From Mnemiopsis leidyi (Eukaryota; Ctenophora; Tentaculata; Lobata; Bolinopsidae): a DNA stretch of 31,545 bases. Shown here one piece after another: positions 10,501 through 19,186 of the stretch; within the stretch, counting starts at the first letter, position 1; every line of letters begins with the position of its first letter. The notes under the pieces are model-generated. The model was given only the letters and a program-made list of their open reading frames with translations. It was not told the DNA's origin and did not search any database. The DNA lies in contig JH154184.1 of the NCBI GenBank assembly GCA_000226015.1, positions 414,326-445,870 on the forward strand. Reading direction: 5' to 3'. A program made the position numbers and the translations under genes.

Positions 10501-11796
10501 ATATTTATCAGTTTAGAAGCTTCCATCTGTTCCTCCAAATCCTTCTTTTTCTTTGCTTCTTCTTCTTTCTTTTTCTCAATGATTTTGTTTTCTCTTTCCT
10601 AAGAATAAAGTAAAGCTTAAAATGTAAAACATGAAATATGCCGTTTTATCTATGATACCATTAGAAAAATGTTATATGCTCCATTGTTATTTGATAACTG
10701 CTTACTAAAGATGAAACTTGGCATAGTTGGCAATGTAATGTCACATCTTATATCGAGTAGTGAATTTATATCACTAATCTCACATTTCAACATATTATCC
10801 CACATATTATAGAACCGCCCAGCGCCCTTTCTCCAGGCTACAATGGAAAGATAAAAACACGTACACGTTTTTTATGTCTGATCCAGGGCACCAAATCGGG
10901 ACATACGGTTTCCAGTAGGTTACAGAAACCGGCCATAGCTCCATTGGCGCTTATCTCGCCTAGAGCTTCCCATGCTTTCCTGAAGGAAGGGAGACGTGTT
11001 AATCAGAATTATAGACAGAAAAACAGAAAGACAGACTGATAAAAAGACAAACACACACACTGACAGACAGACAGACGACAGACACACAGAAACACAGACA
11101 GATAAACAGGCAGATTACAGGAACATAAATAGACATACAGACAGACATAGACATACAGACATACAAACACACAGACATACAGACACACAGACACACAGTA
11201 CAGACACAGAGACAGAAATACAGCGAATAGACAGACGGACCCACGGATAGACATTCAGACAGACAGACAAACAAACAGACAAACTCCGGGCTCACTTGCG
11301 ATCGTTGCCGACAAAGTCGAAGTATCCAGGATTAAGCTTATCAGGATGGAATGGACCAAGTGTGGACTGTCTCCAATAAGCAGCAAGCTGGTTCTTTTGA
11401 TCGTAGGACAAGTTGAACTGATGTTTTTCTGGAATAAAGAGTTATTGAAGTACAAGTTAAACTGATGTTTTCTGGAATAAAGAGTTTATCTGTTAGTGTA
11501 ACTGCAATGTCCACAGTGCAAGTGAGAGTGCAAGTGAGAGTGTTAGTTTGGTTCTGGTTGTAAAAATACTTAACTAATATCAATTGTTAAGTCAGAGGTA
11601 CGAAACATATGATCTGTACTAAAATTGTTAATGAAGAAAATATCTAGAAAGGATCAAATAAACGCTCAACAAACAAATAACACGAACCTTCTTTATAAAA
11701 CTCCAGGGATAGAGCAAAAAGTTCCGGGAGAGTTAGACCGTGACGCGCAATTATGTCACGTGAGCTGTGTATGTTCAGCTGCTCCAACTCCACCAT
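7578..11796 (-). CDS. ACBD3: Golgi resident protein GCP60 (acyl-CoA-binding domain protein 3)
   Basis: Six exons: 11688-11796, 11296-11428, 10865-10979, 10468-10598, 10098-10143, 7578-9941. Phases are consistent and total 966 codons with a TGA stop. ACBD3 is a peripheral Golgi adaptor that binds giantin and PI4KB. Residues about 20-118 form the acyl-CoA-binding domain, with LPELFALSLEFYKE, YWRQSTLGPFHPD and AWEALGEIS. Residues 119-163 are a charged Lys/Glu coiled coil, then an acidic DEDED patch. Residues about 476-535 (ILAQHFACVMYLKQM) look like the Q-rich helical region. Residues about 835-965 are the GOLD domain, with GRGETVTVRIPTYE, YWEFATQNYDIGFG, FDNSFSLLRSKTVYYRV and a YTR end. At 965 residues it is far longer than human ACBD3 (528), mainly because of low-complexity Glu/Ser/Thr/Val sequence that includes a DTVT array. 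A duplicated acceptor precedes exon 2. The start ATG is the only one in frame ahead of the domain. Confidence 0.93.
8228..8393 (-). repeat. 12-bp coding minisatellite (T-D-T-V) in ACBD3
   Basis: About thirteen imperfect copies of a 12-bp unit (acagtatcagtt on the plus strand) encode tandem TVTD/TDTV tetrapeptides inside the low-complexity middle of ACBD3. Point changes give TLTN, SVTD and IVTD variants. The repeat keeps frame and probably varies in copy number between individuals. Confidence 0.85.
10982..11285. repeat. (CAGACA)n-rich intron of ACBD3
   Basis: The intron between ACBD3 exons 2 and 3 (10980-11295) is almost entirely degenerate CAGACA/CAGACAAA low-complexity repeat. Both strands are open over long distances, encoding Cys/Leu/Ser/Val or Gln/Thr/Asp runs, which are artefacts. 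A related GACAAACAGAC-type repeat is translated in the last exon of the lipase gene (about 19530-19570). Confidence 0.85.
11405..11482 (-). repeat. 43-bp tandem duplication of ACBD3 exon 2 acceptor
   Basis: On the minus strand, ctctttattccag followed by aaaacatcagttNaacttgt occurs twice, 43 bp apart. The real acceptor precedes 11428 and the decoy precedes 11471. Use of the decoy would add 43 nt and shift the frame into an early stop. Confidence 0.85.
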
Positions 11797-11810
11797 GTTT
11801 ACAATTGTAA

Positions 11811-11880
11811 GTCACGCAGTGTATGCCACGCGGTCTAAGTCACGTGGTATGTGTCACGTGGCGTAAGTCACGTGTTTCGT
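11811..11880 (-). promoter_or_regulatory. Five-unit 14-bp E-box array in the ACBD3 promoter/5' UTR
   Basis: Five consecutive 14-bp units start at 11811, 11825, 11839, 11853 and 11867. The core is CACGTG in the last three (11841, 11855, 11869) and decayed to CACGCA or CACGCG in the first two. CACGTG is the palindromic E-box bound by bHLH-zip factors such as USF, MYC/MAX and MITF/TFE. The array ends 15 bp from the ATG (11796), so it lies in the proximal promoter or 5' UTR. A further CACGTG (11757-11762) is inside coding exon 1. Confidence 0.7.
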
Positions 11881-12945
11881 CTGGATCGCTCCCGGAGATA
11901 ACTGTTTCAAGTAGTTCTTAGTCTCTCCATACCCTACATTGCAGAACAAGTCAGAAACAATACTAGTTACCTCCATGTACAAACAAAGTGTGAAATCAAA
12001 ATCTATCAGACAAGAAGATAAATCTTACGAAGTATCACAGAATTCAATTTCTTAATTAACCTTAAGTCATCCCTTACTTTGAGGTGACGAAATAATAAAT
12101 GTTCTAATCGTGAAATGAGCATTAAGTGTGACAAAATTGTATTTCAATTTCTGTGATCACGTGACAAGACAAATTTCTCACCATGCATGCCGGAGTATCT
12201 TTCTAGGTGGTAGGTAGAACTTAAAAGCCTTTTCAGTTGATTATATAAGTTTCCTACCTTTATATACATTTTTAGATCAATTTTAATGAAGACATTAGGC
12301 AGGCATGTATAAATTTAATGTATTTAATAAGGGTTGGACGAGTTCCTATTGTTGTATTCTAGTTAAGTATTGGTAACTGATTGTTCATTAAGCTGTCAAT
12401 ACTTCGATAGAATAGTTAAGTAAGTGCGAATTAAACAAAGTATGTCTGTGGAGGAATCAAAGAAAGTTATTGGTGTGAATTTACATTTTTGTTTATCACT
12501 CGTTAACACAAATTTATGCAATCAGTCGAACAATTTAAACCCCCAGAAAAAAGTCGTGACACAAAATTGATTGTTCTTATTTTTAAAACTGATTATTTTC
12601 GACGTCTTAGCTTCAATAACTGTATAATTAAGATAGCACAATTGTTGCTGCGTACCAAGAATTGCACTACAGTTCATTACTTTTTCATACCAAATTGGTC
12701 AATGTAAAAATGTCCTTGCTAAAACCTAGGATAAATCACCAAAAGCAAAAAATGTAAGCAATGAAAATTATCATGAAGAGATATCTTCAAAAACTCTTTT
12801 GGGATTTCCTAGCATACTTTTTCAAGTTATCATGAGTTTATCTGGCGTCAAATCTGAACGGCTAGAACATCACATTCCAGATACAGCTACATTTCTTACA
12901 TTCCTAAATTTCCCCAAGGCAACACCGAGAGAAACAAAACGTTTA
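11881..12945. other. Intergenic between STX5 3' end and ACBD3 promoter
   Basis: No gene is recognised. It must contain the STX5 3' UTR and the upstream part of the ACBD3 promoter. One CACGTG lies at 12158-12163. Confidence 0.5.
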
Positions 12946-14942
12946 TTACGCCATAAACACGACAAATATGACAAAGAAGACGATGAGAATTCCAAAGACT
13001 TTAAACATGAGCCATCGGTTGGAGGAGATGCTCTGGAAGTATTTGAGGAGTTCCGAGTGTGCAGCCTCCACGTTCGTCTGTATGTCTGTCACGTTTGTGT
13101 CGAGTAGAGATATCGTCTCTCCTGAGGAAGAGGGGTTGAATTCGGGGTTTTAACTGTTAAGCTTTTACATTAAACTAAGAAAGGAAAGATCTCTACATTT
13201 TTTCCCGTATCTTGCCATTTGGGCCCGAAGGGCCCAAATGGCAAGATTGTTTTTGATACGTTTTGTGCACGTGCACAAAAAGTACAAAACAAGGGTTGGC
13301 GATCGACAGCGTAATTTTGGAATATTAGCTCGAAAAGTGTCCGTACGTACGTACGTACGTACGTACGTACGTCCGCGCTCCTTTATCAAACTTATCATGT
13401 ATACAAATACGATTATAGGTTTTAACTGCCCAAGGCCGCAGAATGTACTTCAGATGTACATAATCATTATNNNNNNNNNNTATGACGACGTCATACAGAC
13501 TCACGATATTTGAAAATGAAACAATGAAAAGAACGCGCGATAGTGTTCAAACTTTGCGCGTGCAGAGTGAAATTTTAAAATCATGCATTGAACGGCTGCA
13601 TTAATTCGCGCGTCTGTATTTACACGTGCAGAGCCAGAACTATGAAAATTAACCGAAATTACGTGTGGTAAGTGGTTGCGTATTATGATTCCTTATTTCG
13701 CGAATTTTAATTACAATAAGCAACGGCATGATAATTCAAATTGATACGGGAAATTCAGCGGTCGCCTGACACAGTGAAAGCGGCCGCAATTCTTGTTTAA
13801 TTAGGTCAGAATTTGTGACATAAATCAACATCAAGGAAAATATGTGAAATAACAGTGAGAAACAGTTAAATATTAACCTTGATTAGCAATCATCTGGGAC
13901 AGGCGGCCCATCATTTGTCCTAATTCTTCTATCTTACTGTATATTGTCTTGATGTTCCTTTCTCGCTCCTGTAATATTTGGATATTAGAAATTTAACAAA
14001 GAGTTTTAATTAATGGCAACACCGTGTGAAGAATTTTTTGCTCAAAAAGCTAAAATCAAAATCGACATTCCACACTCTTTAAATGTGGACATAAAGAATG
14101 ATACCGAACAACTCAAATATCTTAGCCCATGTGTAAAAATACCTGAAGATAACTGTCCTGACTCTCGACGAGGGACAATGCCTGCTGGTTCTGATCCATG
14201 TCACTGAAGTCTAACAGTGTGTCAGTAGCGCTGCTCCTCTCGGACTGCAAGAGTAGACTTGACTCTGGGAACCCGTCCCCAGGGTAGGCGCTAGATATCG
14301 TCCCTGAACTGAAGAAGTATCGTTTCAACTTTTAGTGCAAGGTGAAACTAACATGATAAGATTTTGGATGGAAATCATTCTAATGTCAGGCTGCGGCACC
14401 GAAAATCAGAACTTTTTACAAAGAAATATAGACAATTACAAAATCAGACTTTACAAAAGTCCCAACCTAAACTGATCTCTCCTCTGTTTTTGTTCCTTGA
14501 TGCTCTCCGTCCTGGAGACGAGCACCTCCTTAAAGTCCATAGTGATAGTCGCAAGTTGAGACTGCAATGACACCACCACCGAGTTGGAATGTTGCGACAC
14601 CTGCAAGTTGACCTGCACCGCGCTGTTCTTGGAGAAGGCTTGTAACTCGCTGATCATCCGGTCCAGTCCTGACAAGTCCTCGTTGATGATCTCTGTCAGT
14701 TGGTTTATTTCCGAACTGCGATCCTCAAAGAGGGACTTGTTGCTCACGAGCAGCGCAAGTTTCTCCAGTTTTTCGCAGGTGTTGGCGATGTTACGTCCGA
14801 TTGTTCCCGCGACTTTGTTGAACTGGCTGCGTGTGGGTGGGACGGCCACCGCATGGTTCTGTTTAACATATGCTCCCGCAATGCGTGACTGCCTTGCTTG
14901 GACGATACTGCGGTACTCCAAGGTTCGCTCGCGACACGTCAT
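12946..14942 (-). CDS. STX5: Syntaxin 5 (Golgi Qa-SNARE)
   Basis: Exons 14467-14942, 14143-14308, 13878-13968 and 12946-13121 give 303 codons (302 residues), matching the vertebrate short form. The start is the Met of MTCRERTLEY, equivalent to the short-form start. STX5 is the cis-Golgi t-SNARE for ER-to-Golgi and intra-Golgi fusion. Visible parts, in order: the N-terminal Habc-like region (FNKVAGTIGRNIANTCEKLE, SNKSLFEDRSSEI, VVSLQSQLATI); the SNARE motif from SLVESQDSYLQ through IKTIYSKIEELG to NVEAAHSELLKYFQSIS, with the zero-layer Gln in MIANQGETI; and a C-terminal membrane anchor (VFGILIVFFVIFVVFMA) ending at a TAA that overlaps an AATAAA sequence. All three junctions are GT-AG and in phase. 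The exon stays open upstream to about 15077. An assembly gap and perfect palindromes lie in the last intron. Confidence 0.94.
13206..13372. repeat. Two perfect palindromes and an (ACGT)n run in the STX5 intron
   Basis: A 17-bp perfect inverted repeat (13210-13226 with 13230-13246, three-base loop) is flanked by a further 6-bp match (13206-13211 with 13255-13260). Directly after it is a perfect 20-bp palindrome (13261-13280) centred on CACGTG. Then 13342-13372 is a (CGTA)n run, itself self-complementary. Confidence 0.9.
13471..13480. other. Assembly gap (10 N)
   Basis: Ten unknown bases lie within the last STX5 intron. The true gap length is unknown. The flanking DNA is fold-prone, which may explain the break. 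No coding exon appears to be affected, because the exons on either side join in phase. Confidence 0.99.
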
Positions 14943-15077
14943 CTCGCGTGTTATGACATGATGTTGTGCGTTGACGGTGGTGACGGGGGTGACGAGTGAA
15001 GAGCTTACAGGCAGCGGACCCCTGCGACGGAGAGTCGAGAATCCGTCCAACTTGCTTGCGTATACATCAACAACTAC
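14943..15077 (-). CDS. STX5: Possible N-terminal extension of syntaxin 5 (long form)
   Basis: In frame with STX5, the sequence upstream of the short-form Met stays open for 45 codons to an acceptor-like cctcctgtag ending at 15078. It encodes VYASKLDGFSTLRRRGPLP and further Ser/Thr/Val-rich residues. There is no in-frame ATG in this piece, so a long form would need an upstream exon that I could not find. Vertebrate STX5 has a long isoform whose N-terminal extension carries an arginine-based ER-retrieval motif, and the RRR here is in a comparable place. It may equally be 5' UTR. Confidence 0.4.
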
Positions 15078-15250
15078 CTACAGGAGGGAACGGTTAACAT
15101 GGATTATACAGTAAAACCTCTATTTACCGTGCCTCTATTTACCGTGTCCCTCGATTTACAGGGCCTTCTACCTTTCCCCCGAGAGACCCGGTGAGGTTTT
15201 ATTGTACAATAACAACTACCTACAGAAGGGTAGGTTTGACAAGGAAGTTT
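15064..15250 (-). repeat. Duplicated STX5 acceptor region flanking the MITE
   Basis: About 26 bp (tacatcaacaactacctaca and the next six bases, with three mismatches) occur at 15064-15089 and again at 15205-15230. Weaker similarity runs about 18 bp further. On the minus strand both copies read as a pyrimidine-rich acceptor ending in tgtag before gtagttgtt, so the STX5 exon has a second potential 3' splice site about 141 bp upstream. Confidence 0.7.
15109..15204. mobile_element. Pogo/Tc1-like MITE, 96 bp
   Basis: The terminal inverted repeats CAGTAAAACCTC and GAGGTTTTATTG match at 11 of 12 positions and are flanked on both sides by TA, the target duplication of Tc1/mariner/pogo transposons. 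The interior has a 15-bp direct repeat (cctctatttaccgtg, twice, plus a diverged third copy). No coding capacity. It sits between two copies of a duplicated STX5 acceptor region. Confidence 0.75.
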
Positions 15251-15631
15251 GCAAGACGTTTCAACATTTATAAACAGAAACAAAATGTATAATTCAGTAA
15301 AGAATGCAATTGTATTATTGAGAAAGTATTTTTGTAGAAAGTAAACAATTTTATTAAACTATCAGATTTATCATATACAGCATAAAATAAGAAATAGGGG
15401 TAAGAATATTATACAATCGCACTAGAAAAAAAAACATATAAAATCATCGTACAAAGTAATATTGAATTTTAAAATTTAAGATACATAAATTAAACTACAA
15501 AACCATAGGATTCAACGAATTTCCCAATACCCATTCTACTACTTTAGTACTTAATTACACCTCACTATAACTACCTAACTACCAATTAACAATTTATCAA
15601 TCAAGGAGTGGGATTTGTGATTCAGTAGATG
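15250..15631. other. Between genes: 3' flank of the secreted-protein gene
   Basis: AT-rich. A minus-strand AATAAA (about 15347-15353) lies roughly 280 bp past the stop of the upstream secreted-protein gene and is a plausible poly(A) signal. No STX5 first exon is recognised here, although one should lie in this region if the long form exists. Confidence 0.4.
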
Positions 15632-16396
15632 TCAAAAACGGTAATTCGGATATTTTCGCACAAAACCCTGACCAGCCTTGATTCGCATGTACGTCATGAA
15701 CAGGTTTTGGTCCTGGGTATTAAGTTTTCTTGGCTCATGTGTTGTCCAATGATTTGTCCACAATTCTACACCAAGAAGCTTTTTCGTCTCTGTATGATGT
15801 TTTACTCTGTCAGCAAGTTTAAATTTAAGATTGAAGAAAGCCAGGGCAAAATCGATCTTATCAGTGCCAACTTTTGCTGTCGTAGCAATACAATACCATA
15901 CATTACTAACCGTTCCAACGTCAAAATGAAATTCGTTTTGCTGTAGCTCATTTGATTGAGAATCTTTACCTAGAAGAATTTTCTGCACGAATGTTTCTGG
16001 CAAAGATGTAGCACTGGCGATTTTTCTTACCGTCTCCTCAAATTCAACCAGGTTGATTCCAGTAAGAATGAGATCCGTATGCTTTTCCTCAAACTTGTCG
16101 AATTCATGTCCGTAAACCGCTTCATTAGCAGCAGTGACATCAGTCACTGTTATATCGGAGGCAATCGAACCTAAAAGGACCTTTGCCACATCAACTACGT
16201 GTCCAAATCCATAAAAGTTCCATAAACGATCAGCAGCGAAATCAAAAACAAAATTAAATACTTGTCTTGCAGTCCCAAAATTCTTCAAAGATTCGCCTGA
16301 TTCCTCGCCATTTCCTTCTGATTGACCACAATATGATAGGCAGATTAAATGAGATATAAGCAAAATGTAGACGACCACCACACAGTTAATTTTCAT
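15632..16396 (-). CDS. Secreted protein of unknown family, 254 aa, intronless
   Basis: A single uninterrupted frame encodes 254 residues from the ATG to TAG. The first about 23 residues form a signal peptide: positively charged MKIN, then a hydrophobic VVVVYILLISHLICL core and a likely cleavage after SYC or CGQ. An acidic Glu/Gly/Ser linker (SEGNGEESGES) follows. The mature part has aromatic segments (NFVFDFAADRLWNFYGFG, NVWYCIATTAKVG) and a basic C-terminus (GQGFVRKYPNYRF). Only one cysteine is seen in the mature protein, so disulphide domains are unlikely. There is no transmembrane segment beyond the signal peptide. I do not recognise the family. The length, the clean signal peptide and the lack of stops make a real gene likely. 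It lies on the same strand as its neighbours; an intronless structure among intron-rich genes could mean a retrocopy or a lineage-specific gene. Confidence 0.72.
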   Translation of the reverse strand: MKINCVVVVYILLISHLICLSYCGQSEGNGEESGESLKNFGTARQVFNFVFDFAADRLWNFYGFGHVVDVAKVLLGSIASDITVTDVTAANEAVYGHEFDKFEEKHTDLILTGINLVEFEETVRKIASATSLPETFVQKILLGKDSQSNELQQNEFHFDVGTVSNVWYCIATTAKVGTDKIDFALAFFNLKFKLADRVKHHTETKKLLGVELWTNHWTTHEPRKLNTQDQNLFMTYMRIKAGQGFVRKYPNYRF

Positions 16397-16754
16397 AATA
16401 TCTTTTGGTCGAATTCAGGGAGCGAAAGGAAGACTACTTGGTCAGCAAACCTAGGAATTATATTCACGTAAACCTAGAAACGTAAATTTGTTCAATGCAT
16501 TTCAGGCTTAAATGATACAAGTTAATATATCAGCTGATTAAAACGAAACTGTTGAGAAATGATAGAATGATAGATGGCAATGAGATCAACACTCGACAGT
16601 TTCTCACTTTCAAAAGCCGTCAAACAATTAATCTCACTAAAACTGACTAAAACTAAAACTAAAACTAATTTAATGTTTACCATACCAACAAGTGACTTAA
16701 CAACATAGATTAAAGCTGAGCCACAAGGACTGCCTTACAAAACCTCAATTACAT

Positions 16755-16892
16755 TTTGGTCAATCTCATCAATCTCGACTCAGCCGAATGATTGGGAAAA
16801 CGTGATTGAGCATTTAATGAGGAGGGTCTCTGTTAAAAGATGTAGAATCTTCGAGGAGCCCCTTCAGTATAACTGTGAAAGCCTTTGAATAA
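16755..16892 (+). mobile_element. Second, headless SINE copy
   Basis: The segment reading gactcagccgaatgattggg, then atgaggagggtctctgttaa, then gaggagccccttcagtataa through aaagccttt matches the body of the minus-strand SINE at 3658-3821 for about 130 bp with scattered substitutions. No tRNA-like head is visible upstream, so the copy is 5'-truncated or its head is too diverged to recognise. Confidence 0.6.
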
Positions 16893-17211
16893 CAGGTGTA
16901 ACAAATTTAAATAAGAGAGTAAGAGGATGTTTATATGCACTAAAGAATAAACACCATTACAAGGGTAGTGTCGAAGACCGAAAGAGCTTTGCAAGAAGAT
17001 GTAATACAGACAAGATACCTATGAACGTAAATATAATTTTTTAAAACGACCTATCAAGAGTTTTGAAACCGGATATGGGGTCAGCACGGCATCTGAATAT
17101 TACCTGATACCGGATTAAAACTTCTGATACCGGATTAGGATTCCTGAAACCCGATTAAAACTCTGTTTAAATGACCATTTTTCATTAACTTGACGACTGT
17201 ATATTCTTGTA
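16893..17211. other. Intergenic, no gene seen
   Basis: This is the 3' flank of the LURP-one-related gene. A short direct repeat of ctgataccggattaaaact-like sequence occurs about three times (17074-17162). Nothing else is recognised. Confidence 0.45.
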
Positions 17212-17985
17212 TCATAGTTTTACAGCAATGTTAAAGAAGACAGCACACATGACCATAAATCCCACATCCACCCCAGATTTTACAGTAAGCAAGAATGTCC
17301 TACTAGAAGTCTCCCCCAAAACCTCCCTAGCCTTCTCCTTGCTGATCTCCGCATACTCTTCCCCAGTATTCTTATTAATGATCTCCACCTCTCCGATCGA
17401 AGGACAGTTGTTCCCTGTTTTAGCTTTAATGATGATATCTGGCTCCATGTCATCAATGTTTGTCGGATCTTCCCTAGAAGCAAATGGAGGTTGGTAAATG
17501 TAGACATGAGCTTTCTTCTGCAGACCCGAGTGTCTGAGGTTTAATGTGGCACGGCGTTCTGTCATCTCAGATCCACTGTAAATGTGGTATGTTATTCTTG
17601 AAGCCATCTTTTTTCTTGTTATTTCAGCTACTTTTTGCCCTTCCATGTTGTAAAGTTCTTGGCTATAAACGTGATTTTTTACCTGCAATGAGTTTGAGAA
17701 GCTGATGCTTCTTTGTTAGTTTTATAAATTTAAACTAGGAGCATCAATTCGTTCAGTTAAAGGTCCCAGTATAAACAATCACGAAAAACCTGGAAGGATT
17801 GAAGTAATTTTATGCCATTTTGTTTTAATCTCAATTTCAGATACCTGGAAGACATCATTACCGTCAGTATCTCTGATTGTAAAACCACCGTAATGAAAGA
17901 GCCACTCTCCTTTCATCTATAGTTTGACCTCTTTGTTGTAGCAATAATCACTACTGACAACCACTGGACAAGAAGACGCGGCCAT
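17212..17985 (-). CDS. LURP-one-related (LOR, tubby-like fold) protein with in-frame TAG
   Basis: Two exons, 17845-17985 and 17212-17682, joined in phase 0 (CTTCCAG/GTATCT; TTGCAG/GTAAAA). The product would have about 204 codons. Family features are clear: N-terminal PVVV; GGFTIRDTDGNDVFQ followed by VKNHVYS; LYNMEGQKVAEITRKK; LNLRHSGLQKKAHVYIYQPP; and the hydrophobic C-terminal strand SGVDVGFMVMCAVFF. LOR proteins fold like tubby and phospholipid scramblase; their biochemical role is poorly known. Oddity: codon 23, at 17917-17919, is TAG, between EVKL and MKGEW, with family-like sequence on both sides and no splice sites that could remove it. The first ATG has a good context (A at -3, G at +4). 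Translation could start at the Met directly after the TAG, giving about 181 residues without the first strand, or the gene may be a recent pseudogene or polymorphic null, or there may be a base error. Confidence 0.78.
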
Positions 17986-19186
17986 ATTGCTAGTATTAAA
18001 ATAGGTACAGCAGTAGCTTTTCTCTTAGTTGCTGTGATGGGTTCTCGATGCTACATACCGTAATTTGGTTAATCTCACTTGAAATAAATAAAGCAGCGAA
18101 ATTTCACAAAAATTTCTCGAAAACATTATCCTAATTTTACGTAATAAATATTTAGAACTTTGGATAGGCAAAATGAAATATTACTTTGTAAGAAACAGAT
18201 CAACTAAAAAGCATAAAAATATAAAAAAGGTTTTTGTCTTCTTGTAATTAAGTATTTCATGCTTTAAATGAATACATCAACAAAGGATCTCCCAAGAATG
18301 GCAGATAACATTTATCAGATTAATTTAAAAAGGAACAGAATCTGCTCATGTACTAGGATTTAGGATGTATCAACGTTTAAATGTAGAAAAACTGGTAGAA
18401 CTTCCTTTGTCAATGAATACAACAAAATAGGACGTTTAGAAAATTTAAACAATTTTTTTATTGCAGGAGAAACAAGAAGAAAATGAAGAAACAGCAAGTA
18501 AAGACAAACTAATCAGAAAACTGATAAAAGACATAATTGTCCCATCTGAAGTTAAAATGTATGTATATAGTAGGAAGTGGGTTCATATCAAAATTTGTTT
18601 GTTTTTTATATAAAACTATAGCCCAAAAATCGATTTATCTTAAACTATAGAAATAATGTACCTTTGAGAAAAATAATTTGTTGAAGGTAAGTAAGTAAGC
18701 AAAACAACAACAAAAATAGTTCAATGTATGCCTGATTCAGAATTTATACGTCTTGAATTTAACATCTTTTTACTGTTTTACTTTTTCGACTACGACCTTC
18801 GTAAATATCTTTATTCAAAATTAAAGAAGAAGACTCAGACAGTCATTACACAAAGTTTTGTCAAAATGTTATTGATCAATCGACAATCGTAACATACAAC
18901 TGTTTTAGTAGTTCACAGATCAACAAACCTACTTACATAAAATTATATAATTAATCAAATAGAGACAGATACAAGTTAATAAGTTGTATGTATAATCAAA
19001 ACATCGGTAAACTAGTACACAACCGAACTACAGCTAGTGATCACAGATAAGAAAATAATAAATAGTTGACACAATCAAAAATGTACGAAATAAGCAGTTG
19101 GTGTATCATTTATAAGTTATTTGGGATATTAATTTAAATCCAAAAGACAACAAATCCAGCTATAAAACTAACTATAATCTACTTGG
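17986..19186. other. Intergenic, no gene seen
   Basis: AT-rich. It must contain the promoter of the LOR gene (right after 17985) and the 3' UTR of the lipase gene (before 19187). A short lysine/glutamate-rich plus-strand segment near 18465-18560 has no clear exon support. Confidence 0.4.

Noticed and set aside
10996..11295. Cys/Leu/Ser/Val-rich frames on the minus strand and a Gln/Thr/Asp-rich frame on the plus strand
   Set aside because: Low-complexity CAGACA repeat inside an ACBD3 intron.
14584..14961. A 125-codon frame on the plus strand
   Set aside because: Antisense of the main STX5 exon.
18465..18560. Lys/Glu-rich plus-strand segment as an exon
   Set aside because: Short, flanked by stops, and no homology or partner exon is visible.
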